From positions 13,462,095-13,526,094 of the forward strand of contig JAOWCC010000936.1 of NCBI GenBank assembly GCA_030867875.1: 64,000 nucleotides of DNA, in the 5' to 3' direction. Position 1 is the first letter of the stretch, and every line of letters begins with the position of its first letter. The stretch is from Actinernus sp. WN-2022 (taxonomy: Eukaryota > Cnidaria > Anthozoa > Actiniaria > Actinernidae). The notes beneath the pieces were generated by a model. That model did not search any database, had not been told where the DNA came from, and saw only the letters and a list, made by a program, of their open reading frames with translations. The translations under genes and the position numbers were made by a program. This document shows positions 13,301 through 25,300 of the stretch, piece by piece.

Positions 13301-16300
13301 TATTTCCAAATTCGCTCACATCTTTTCGTAAATAAAGAGCGATAAAACCCGTACATTTTGAAAGAAACTAAACAATTTGTTACGTGAAGGCAAATACTAA
13401 TTTAAAACTATTTCTGCTTTTTCATTTTTTCGTTTTCCAGCTAAAATTCTACTTTTTAGAGCGATTACAGATTAATGCTGTTTTTCCGGCTCTTGCAAGT
13501 TCGATGAAAACAACTGCAGCAAAAACGACTGAATTGAATGAAGCTGAATTAGTGGAGATAAATATACTACAGCTGTCACTGAAATTAACAGAAGCTGAAA
13601 TGGCTGTGACTTCGAACAACACAAAGAAAAGTTTGGCTACCTGACAACGCTACTAGTACTACAATCGTGATACAAAGAAATAAAATTAATACGGAAACAA
13701 GTGAACTTAGCACACAGTTTCATCAAATAAAGCAGGTTTTTCATTGCATGGGCTAAGAAATTAAATATTCACATTTGGTAATTAGCTCATAAATTATGAG
13801 TATTTACTAATTAAATTATCGCTACTCGAGTGATTTCAACTTGCCGGTTTTCAACTTTCAAATCTTCCACAAATGTACACACTTTTGTCTTTAGATAATG
13901 CTTTCGGGTTTCTGATAAAGTTGTCAATGAAACCTAGTGAATCTGAAGTAAAGTACAGGTAAGTTTTCGTCCATAAAAATGCAATTTTGATGTCGGAAAA
14001 CAAACACGAGGTTGAAATTCAAGTGAAAGTCGTCGACTCTCAGTCTAATTTTAGCTTGATTTCTATTCACTCTTCAGTTTACCACGCAATCGGTTCCTGG
14101 CGCGTGCGTCAAAGTGGGATTTTATTCATTTTCGCCATATAATAAACACTTTATTGCCCAAGCTTGTTCGGTCAAGAGAGGGGAATATTGACCTCGTTCA
14201 ATTTTTGCGTTTTTATGGACCTCGACGTCGTCTCGGTCCATAAACACTCAAAACAGGAACTTGGCCAATATCCCCCCATCTTGACCTCACTCTTGGTCAA
14301 CAACCTCTACATATAGATTCCAAAGCAGAAGGTAATACAATATGGATGAATTAACAAAATGAAGAACTCTTGAATCCACGATTTTATTGACGATTGTTAT
14401 AACAAAAATCATGCTGAATAACAGAACCTAGGTGGAGCTCTGCTTATAGTCTTGACTATATATACTTCATATTTAACACAAGGCGACAATACTGTGGTTA
14501 TACCAGTACTGTGCTATAACATGACTCAACAGAATGATGTAACTATAATTTTAAATAGTTATTCCAACGGTATTACAAAATACAATGCTGTAACCGTACC
14601 ACGGCACACGACAGTTTCTATTAAATCAAATACATTCGGCAGTTTCGCCAGTTTGTAGTAGGAACACATATTTGGACCTGTGCCGTAATATTCAATCTTC
14701 GTTGTTACGTACCTACAGAATAACTGCGCTACACTGTTCTGTAGTCGTGGAAGTATATGCAGCTCGAGAGGAAATCCACCAGTGGATGGTACACCGTGTG
14801 GTAATAGAAAGGTAAGAGTAAAACTCATTATAGCCTACTTCATGCTGCCTCCGTCGCCGGAAATTACTTCAATTAACCAGAAATGAGGTGCTGTTAATTA
14901 ACTTCAGAATATTTTCTACCTTAGATGTTTGTTATGTTAAACAGAGGACTTACAAGTAATCTTACGATTTATCTTCGAATACCAGATTGAGTCTAATATT
15001 GTGTATCCTAGGCCTGCTGTTTAGAAACAGCAATATTAAAATAAGCCCGCGCGAATATAGGTCAGCGACAACTCTTAATGTGAAACGAAGGTGGTCGCTT
15101 AAGAGAGCGTTGCTCAAAGAAGTTCCTGACTACTGACAATGTATTTTAAACGTTCTGCATAAATCGTAAATCTCCAAATTAGATTGAAGCTGACTCATTA
15201 CATTGTGTCTCTCTCTATGGCCGGTGAAGTGGTGTGTAGGTGGTCATTGTGTAGACGTTGGAACCAGTCTCCCTCCTGCGCTCGATGGTGGATGGGGAGC
15301 CTGGGGACCACACGGTGTCTGCTCCAGGACGTGTGGCGGTGGTGTGAGGCATAGGACACGTAAATGTGACAATCCAAGGTACGTAACCTGGCATAGTTTG
15401 GGTTGGTTGACCTTGAATAAGAAAGCATTGTGATTCTGATATATAATCTAACAGGCCGTTTGCGTTAGATCAGATTTCGTATGAGTGGGAACCGTACTGT
15501 ACACGTGCTGTACCGTAACTCTGAAATTTGATTGCCGGATTAGAAAGATAAAAACTATAGAGAAACCATTTCAATGTCACGGCATGCCGTACTGTAACCG
15601 TTCCATAATCATTGCCGTAGTCTGTTTATTCATACGAAATCTGCTGTATTACTTCAGTTGAATCTGGCAAATACCAGAATCCTTTGCGCTGATTCTTTTT
15701 TTCTTCTAATTTGGACCATTGTCTTGGTATTCTCAGAGGAGTTAAGCAATCTCAATAAGAAAAGGAATGCGAAAAGGATTCTGGTAGCTGTATTCAACTG
15801 ACGTAATAGTGTAAACCGAGAATTCTGGTCAATGTCATCCTTATTATGTCTAGCTTACCCATGCACGAAAGGCACAGTCTGTACTACATACATCGGAGCA
15901 GGCATTTGTTATTATGTATCGATACTAATATTGAATACGACTGTAGCTATTAGCATTGGTCCAATCATCGTCATTTTTTTCAGTCCCCAGTTCGGAGGAA
16001 AGAACTGTCCTGGTCTTCCTGTAGGAGAATGGTACATCTGCAACAAACAAGTACGTATGTTAATATAGAGAAGTGTAACCCGAGAGATGTGGAGAAACCG
16101 TGTCGTTACCTTCCTCATACCGTAATCGTAGACCAGGCAGCTCTATGGCAAGAAGAGTGCCAATCGATATCGTCACCTTGCCATGTAGTAGCAGTTTGCC
16201 GGCTTATATCACAATAACAAAATTGGGTTTACACTCTCGTGAATGTGGAAAACTTGACCCATAATTTAATTAGTCCATAACATTGACATGGATATCCAAT

Positions 16301-19300
16301 TTTTAACACGTGGATGCGCGCAATCGCAGAAACGAGTTTTAGGGATGGTTGGGGAAATCGTGTCACTCACGCACGCACTCGCTCGCTCGCTCACTCACTC
16401 ACCAAGCTGTTAACAGAATGGAATGCCTGGAATGCAAATTGATAATAATAATAATAATTGATTGTATTGGGTCCCCATAAATCACTTAGCTGTGATATTG
16501 TAACGATGACGTCATCGGTCACGTTGTTTTACAGGCTACACAGGCTATCATAACATCAATAATAACTTAAACTTTGAACATTTCGACATGTTTACCCTTT
16601 ATAACACACTAAAATCCACGAGTTCGCCATTGGGCGCTATGTTTCTCATCAGTAGGTTATTAGACTTTAATTGACCTCATTGATGATCATTTCTATAAAA
16701 ATACAACATGCCTCTAGTTGTCCCTGTTATAATACGATGTTTGTTTGTTCATAAAGTTATTTTCTCGACCAAGTCTATATTATACTAATGTATCTACTGT
16801 TAAAGATCATTTACTCTAATTAACCTCCATATTTTCTTACCTTTCCAAGACATTAAATACGTCATCCTACTGACCACAGCATTTTTATATTTGATATTGT
16901 TTACAGGGCTGTCCGAGTGGTAGTGACCATTACCGCAAAACCCAGTGTCAAGTTAAGAGTTCTTCTTACACCGATTACTATAAGGGTACGTTAGTTCATA
17001 TTATTCGTTTGCTACCAACTTGTTTGAAGTGAGATGGAAAAAACAATTACAAAACAAGGCTATTAACTTCATATTAACCGAGGGCGAGGTCTTTACGGGA
17101 AAATGTCAGACCGAGGTATTGACAGTAGTGCCCACGGCCATGGCGAGAATACGGCAACATGCGTATGCAAAATATGTGACGTGAGCCATGTACGAGACAA
17201 AACTATGTCAGGAACTTCCGTTTAATAGAGACTAGAAAAAGTAAGGTCGTCAGTCGTCACACAACGCTAGCCCCTCTTGGAGGGCAGGTTAACGATCAGC
17301 TTATTAACTGGCGTCCCAGTGATTTGAAAGAGAGGTCGCCGTGGCGCGTTGCGTGGTGGGGGTTATTCGAAGCTTATGAAGGAATCAGAAACAAGCAAAT
17401 TATGACGAAAGATAAGTACTTTAATTCGTTAGCTCATTGACAATAACTTTTACGGGAAAACATGATATTTTGAACGATATTCTAAGCGGCTTTATATGCA
17501 TGCATGTCCAATACACACGACTTGAGTCAACTCATCATGAGAGATAGTCAACTTGTCTCGCCGGAAATCAAGTCGTGGGTTTAGGAAGCGTTTAAATAAA
17601 TACATATTTCAGTTCATATCTTAAAAAATAAATGGAGCCGGAAGTTGAGTCGTGGGGACTAAGGGACGGACCATTAGATTATTGATGGGGGGGTTGCGAG
17701 AATTTTAGTTGCTCGATATATTTGTTTCTGATTCTAGCCCTGCACGTAATTTTTTTAAAGCGCCATGACCTTGCACGATATTTTTTTCTGAACTTACCTA
17801 AAGATTTTTTCAGTTATATTAATGCAATATATTTTGTACCAACAATCCTATATTTTTTTAGCGTGACTGTTTTTTTACATTGCACGCACTCCCGCTCGCT
17901 CAAGTAGCATTCCTGGTTGGGCCTTGGAAATTAAAGAAAGCCACATAATTAATGACAAATGCCAAAACAAAGCATGGATATTCTGTGGCTGACAAACGGG
18001 CTAAGAAAAAAGCGGGAAAAGGACAGTCGAAGCAAGAAATCACCACATAGAGATCAGCCCTCTATCAGCAGAAGTGATGAAACACAAACTGGTACCCAAA
18101 ACCTATCATTACCATTTATATTTCATATAAATATTTCAACTTGATCTATTTTTTGATCAAAAATGTTACTGTTGCATTAAGATTACCAGCAGAAGTGAAA
18201 CCAGAAGAGCCTTGTGTCCGGGCCTTGTGTATAAACCTGCGAACATTTATAACCCGGATCATGTGTGCTGTATATACGCAATGTCTGCCGACGTATCGGT
18301 CGCGGCCGACGTATCGGTCGACATGTCGACCGACGGTCAGCCGATAGGCGGCCGAGGGTCGGACGAGAGTCGACCGCTACACGGCCGAGATTTGGCTATT
18401 CTGTATGTCGGCCGACATGGTTGATGATGCACCGACAGTCGTCCGATTGATCACCGACACTCAACAGCTATCGATAGTTTGCCGACAGTCGGCCGAGGTA
18501 ACGGTGACTGTGATATTTTCAGCTACCGTATATGTACTTCAAAGGTTGTAGAGGCCACAACTATTAATGCTTTCGTACAAGGCTAACCTTTGTAAACTTA
18601 AGATAGCACAAACTAGCAGCTCTTTATTTATTTTCCAGCCATGCGCCTCTGCATTGTACTCCGATTGGAGTGCGCGGAGTATATATTAGAATTAGAACCG
18701 AGCCCTACAGTAAAAATTTGATGCTTATTAATAAATCGTAGCGACCCCAATATTTTCAAATGTTATTTTATGTCGAATACTGGGAGCCGGCGCGGGGTTT
18801 AAGTATCGACGAATTCATTGGGATAGCTCGGCCTATACATGTGTCAGTATTAGTTGCGAACTCAGTTTAAATTGACCCATTTATACGAATCGTTCGCTGC
18901 TTAGCTAAGCGGTGCGGCTAACTTCCTCTCGTATAAATGGCCCTATTGTTGCTACTCTATTCCAGATTCAAGGCGAAATCTCCCCTTCAGATTAAAAAAA
19001 ATTGGTACCCTGTTCCAGACCAAAACGGTGCGATATATAGCGATTTATATACGCAATCGATCTTGCGTGAGCGGATGTATAAAAGACACTAAAAAACACA
19101 AATTAAGATATTAAACGTTGCATTTGAAGTAATTTCATCAGTCACTATGAGAGATTTAATTGTATAAAGGAACATTTTATACCGCAACAGAAAGGAATAT
19201 TACTATACTTAGACTGAATTATATTCAATACAGTAAACCTTCCAGGTAAAAAAATTCGAAAAGAGTCGCTGTTTATTTGAGTGAAAACAGTATGCAGAAT

Positions 19301-22300
19301 AGTTTAATTATAACCGTAACATCTCACCGATACCCCACCGACATATAACCGACACCTTACCGATATACCACCGATCCACTATCGGCCGACACATACACAG
19401 CAGGAGGGGGGAAATCGACCGACGTGTCGGCCGACACACGACCGACTGTCGACCGACATGTCGGCCACCCCTTGACCGAGCCGCTACCAGCAGTCGCCCG
19501 CGGGTCGGTCGACAGTCGGCCGATATGTCGGCCAACCATCGACCGATACGTCGGCCAACATTGCGTACAGCCACATGATCCTATAACCCTATATCCACTA
19601 GGCCAGTGAGAACTCATCGTTTACCAGATAACTTCTTTCGGAAATATATACAGTCAGTTAATACAGGGTAAGTTTCGATTTATGAGGGCATGTGAATTTT
19701 TGCGATCGATCGTCCCATCAGTTTATCTGCTGTCTTGATTACGGCCATCTTGGATAATTTACATATGTTGACTGATTCCTGGTAACCAGTCTGTGTGATC
19801 TTCAGATCTGTATTGGGTTTCCTGTTGAAATTGTTCATAACAACAAACCAGTCTTCTTCCCTGGTTTATTTCTTTGCCTTTATTAATTTAATTTGTAAAT
19901 GCGTATGAGACCAGCTAGTGCTTGCTCGATATTATTTTTTCTTGATTATTGTGTGCTCGATATATTTTTTTCGATAGAAGCGCTTGCTCGATATTTTTTT
20001 TGGGATTTGCGCAACCCCCCCTCCCCCCCCCCCCCCCCCCCCATCAATAATCTAATGGTCCGTCCCTTAACACGACCTGATCAAGTTCACACGAGTTGAC
20101 TACGGTTTAGTCAACTTGACTCGCCGGAAGTCAAGTGTGAATATTAATGAGCGGAAGTTCGTATCAAGTCGTGAATAAAGATTTTTAATGAACGCTTCGA
20201 GCACTGTGCTATGAATTATGTCGTCCTCAAATGAGGACCACTATGCCAGGAACGCTTCTTGTTTCGTCAGTGACACATCGATCTCAGTAGTCGAAGTTAC
20301 ATAAAAATGATCTTTACGTAAAGTTCTTACCGAAACCAGCCTTGTTCAAACAACTGTGTTAATTGTGAATTATGGCGTTCACATTATGGTGTTCTTAAAT
20401 GTTCATGTTATGAATTTAAAGGCGGTTCAAATGTTGATGTTATGAATTATGTCGTTCTTAAATGAGGAACACTGAATTATGTCGTTCTGAAGATGCCATT
20501 ACGAAATAGGTTTGAAAAGATTATGCAAATACGTAACAACAGACAAGGGTACAACCGTCACGTCTATTCATTTCGTGACTGCTGAAATTTCTGGTGCATC
20601 TCATACTTTCCATTGGCCTTCAAAGACTAACAACTATTTTTACTGCCCAAACAACGGCAGTAGCTCAAAGACGATAGCCTTCTGACCAATCGACATAAAT
20701 ATCAAGCTGTATTTTAATTTTGCTTTTATCTCACCTTGAAAAATAGCCTGCGAACAGGCTTAGGGGAAGTTTCAAGTCGTGTTTCGAAACTTATATTCAG
20801 CCGACTGTCAATCAAACGCTAGTCTCAAACAAAGTTTTTAAAGGCATACCGCCTAGAATTTACGAAGTCTTCGTTTTCGGGAACAATGGAACCATGTGAT
20901 CATATAAACTCTGACTATTTTGCAAGCCAGAGGAAAACAACAGGGCAAGAGAAGTGTCATTAAAAAATGAACGGTTTATTTAAAATACATATTGTATAAA
21001 TACTAGAGTACACCCGAAAATCAAATTTTGTAACTTTCAAGAAATAAATATGTCGTTATGGCTCCAAGTGTGTTGATGGTAAGGCCATCCCAATACAATG
21101 TTTCGTTTCCTATCGCTCTCAGGCTCGTGATGGTGGGTTGGTCGGTCGGTCAAAAAAAAAGTTAGGGGATCTGGAACCAACTCAGCTTGAATATTCGAGA
21201 AAACATTTTCATGTATTCACTCCTCAACTAGTTTTTCCTCAAATAGTTGTGGATTGACAACAATAATTGACAGCAATAATTAATAATTCAGTTTGACAAC
21301 GAATGCGCGGAATGGCGAAGTTTGTTTTGGAGGTTAGCTTATACAAATTTTATATTTACGGATCACAGTTTGATAGACCGGCATTGTCCTGGTTAAAAAC
21401 CGTTTTATTAATTACGATCGGTTTGTGCTCTTCAACTTCATTACTATAGTGCATAATTATCTCACCTCGACTTTACTTTTTCATTTCCAGGGCTCAGACC
21501 TAAAATGTGTGAATTCTGACCGTTAACATGGTAACGGTCCGTACGGCAAAATTCCAACCTCATAACAGCCAATCAGAACACTCGATTTGACATTGAGAGT
21601 GATTTGCCATATAAAAAATAACATTATTTGGTCAATGTGCTAAAATATCAATCGTCGCTTCCCATCTTCACCACAGGGAACCCGCTATGTGCGTTGTGGT
21701 GTAGAAAAGGATCAACGGCCACTAGAGAGGGTGATGTTGCTGACGGCACTAAATATGACAGTGATCCTGACATACGGGATATTTGTATCACGGGAAAACG
21801 AGTTGTGAGTAAACTTGTTTAATCATTATTACTATCTATAAAATAATCCATATGAAAATATAGACATAGAAATTATCTGCCACAGCGCTGTGGTGTGGGC
21901 ACGCGATTGTGAATAAAATAAAAATGGTAAACGACAAGACGAATCGTCAGAATGAGCATAGTTTATATCAGCAAAACTTAAACAAGAATACAACGTCTTC
22001 ACGACTCCAATATCAAGCTTATCAAATTTGCAAACAAACCCGATAAATTTTTATTCGCTGATCACATTAAAATATACAAAATCATTTGTCTTTTAATTTA
22101 CATATATTTGTACGCAAAACACATAAACAGCTAATAAGTCTCATTTTCAACCAAATCTGCTGACAGACGACTAGAAGTGAGGAATCGAGCTAAAAAGGGA
22201 AAATTATCAGTAAACAGTCCTTCAATTTTTTTACGGATGTCTTTTTACCTCAAACTGTTAAAATGAAAATTGTAAGCTATATAATTATAACACGTGGTTT

Positions 22301-25300
22301 CTAATAGAAAGGAAGTTCAACTATTGTCCTTTTTTGGACAGTTGATGGCGTCTTATTTCACTGTGTCGCACATTGAAAACTATCCTACAATGATTTAAGC
22401 TTAGTATTTATGAAAAAAAGTAAGTTGCAATGGAAGTAATTCATTTTATGGAAGCGAATGCATTTAAGTGATTTTTCAACTTTGACAACCTTTCAGCGAA
22501 CATAGTGATATATGTATGTTATATTTAGATAATACTAAATTCTGATTGGCTAAGCAGTGATGTGTTAATATCTAACAGCAGTGGAAACACAGTTAATTCG
22601 ATGCAAAAACTAGCTAATTCGTGCAAACTAGTTAATTCGGTACAAAAACAGTTAATTCGATGCAAAAACTAGTTAATTCAGTTCTCCTTTTCATTTTTGC
22701 ATCTATATCATTAACCGGTAATTATTAGTGTGCAACGTTCAATTAACGTTGCTAGTGATGTTTGAAAATTCCACAAATAACACGAGTCCGCATTTATTAC
22801 TCGGGCCAGGCCTTCGGCCGAGGCACGAGTCAGAAATCGCAAGTGTTAATTTTTTTTTTCTATTTTTTGTGTCGCTGTTTTGTGCCGGCAACCAATCAGA
22901 TTGCACCTTCTTTGAAGTTCTTTTCTCCACCGTACCAATCAGATTGCACTGTGCTGGTCACGTGAACAATGGACAACACAGTGCTTGTTTTTCAAGATGG
23001 CGATATGAGCAGAGTTTTGACTTAGCAAAACGTTTAATCTTGCTATCATTTTGAGTAAGCCAAATGTTTCTTCAAGTGAAATGCGAAGATTTTGTGTCTT
23101 TTTCGATTCGAAAGCTGAGAGGAGTTTCGCGGGCTTTGGACGGGAATTTATCACATATTTATGCGACATGATCCAGATCCACTCGTGACAGTCTAATACC
23201 GTGATAGTTGGCTAAGATGTGATCATAAGAGTGAGACAACATTTTGTAATGTAAGTACCTAAACTGAGCATGATAACTTTTATACCAATTGACTGTGGTT
23301 TTGTTGTTATTTATTGTTATTAATCTCTCGGAAAGTATAGTAGAAAAAACCCGATTTCTCAGTTCTCGATCTGACAGGGGTCCTTTTAAAATATTATATG
23401 CACATGTTTATATAAATTCGGGAACGAAAATCTAGCAGGATATGGCGTGAACTCTAACCTGGGTACCAGAGGTTCTCACTTCGCAAAAGTTAGGCACGAA
23501 GCTCTTCCACCGAGGAGCGAAGCGACGCTTCGCTCCTCGACTGTCCTGCTTCGCGTCACGCAGTTTTTTGTTTGCCGACGATTGATACGAACGGGCTTCA
23601 AACTCCGGCTTTGTTTCCTACTTATTTTGCTGAACTGCACAGAAGACCTTGAAATTACCGTTCAATAAATTTACCTTATTTATCCTAAAGACAGCTTTGA
23701 TTTTATATACCCTCGAAGAAGGAATTTATTTTATTTTCTTCACTTCGCCTTCTCTTTCCGTTAACAATAGGAAATGGACAATCTGAAATCTACAATGAAC
23801 CTACAATGTTTACCGTCTCGTTTTTGCTGTAATCGTTTCGACGGCAGAGGTTTCTCGGCGACAGGAAAGGGAGGAAAGGCCAAGAGATGAGAAACCTCTG
23901 CTCACAGGGTAGGAGGGCCACACATTTCACCGTGTATACTAGTTAGTGTTACCCTCTTTAAATAGTTATTTTCAAAGTGGTGTACATGCATGAAATCAAC
24001 ACACAATATTTAAAAATATTAGCAGGGGAGATGCAAGGGGAGGGGGGGGGGGGAGAGAATGAAATCACTAAGTCTAAAAAATATATTACTCTCCCTGGAC
24101 AATGAGTATGAAATATTTTGCTAATTTCTGACCAGTCCCTTCAGCGACAACCCTCATGAAACCCCGATTTCATTATCAGTAAAACTTTGTAATTGGAAGC
24201 TCCCGTAAGGGACCGTGGTCACCTTTGGGGGTTGAGAATTGGAAGAAGGTGGAAAATAGGATTTACAAACAGGTTTTGTTAATAACACTACCGATCTCAT
24301 ACAAGTGCTTTAAATATATGAATTAAGATTTGTTTGCAATCTAGTACAACCATGTGATTTCATTCCTGCAAAAGGTCCATTCCATTATATGTAAATTATC
24401 ATGAGCATGAGTATAGCGAATCAATTATCCGGTTCCCCTAGCACAAACCATGTATGACACAAAAATATGCTAGAACTCCATGTATTAATTAACCTATTTT
24501 TAGGTGGCCCGTATTAATACATAATTATCATCTGCAAAAGTATTCATCAGAGCTGAATGAATAGTGAAATATGGTTCAGCCTCATTTTCAGTCACAGTCC
24601 TGGCAGCACGTACAATCTTGGTAAAATTCTTTGTATTTTACCGTCCATACAGTTGTTCTAGTACAGGGCAAATTATGGTTGAATAATGAATATTCACCCA
24701 TATTTTCGATTATTCAAAGGTTTCTATTTCTCGACAGTGCATGCCTTAATTTCAGACACAACACTGATGGTTGGTATAAGTTCCATATCACGGTAGCTGT
24801 ATCTAAAAGTAATAAATGACATAATCTAGCTGATATTTTTTGTCTCAGTCAGTGTTTTATAACTTTCTGATGAAGTAACCTGCCGTTTATTGGTATAATT
24901 TTATGGATTTTCAAATCATATTCAAGATGAATTTAAAATATGATATTACGTTCACAGTTCCTATTTTGATAATAAGATAGCCTGCTCGAGGCTGTTATGG
25001 ATGTTTTCTTGCTTATTTGTTTTCGGATCGGGCTACCTGTGGCGCACGGTATTGGGTTCAATCGAACGATGATGTCATCGATCTCGTGTTTTAAGTATAT
25101 GTCCATATCTCCCTCATTTCTAATGCCAGGGAGCTCAAACCTTCACAGGCATGGTATTTGGTCGGCCCCACGATTCACTTAGTGGTGATATCGTAACGAT
25201 GACGGCATCGGTCACGTGGTTTTATACGCTACACAGGCTATCACAACAAAAATAACTTAAACTGTGAACATTTCCACATTTTTACACTTGAGAACACACT

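Larger units (their letters stand above)
16986..21676. other. Intron 16, largely nested DNA transposons
   Basis: The TIR element 17661-20068 with the inner element 18256-19581 fills half of it. Flanking strips at 17510-17660 and 20070-20185 share ACACGA.TTGA, GTCAACTTG.CTCGCCGGAA and TCAAGTCGTG, so the outer element landed in a further repeat. Nothing was recognised at 20200-21670 apart from repeated GAATTATGTCGTTCT words near 20250-20490. Confidence 0.5.

Noticed and set aside
18256..18500. CpG island or gene promoter
   Set aside because: The GC-rich block is the subterminal array of a transposon, mirrored at 19320-19575.
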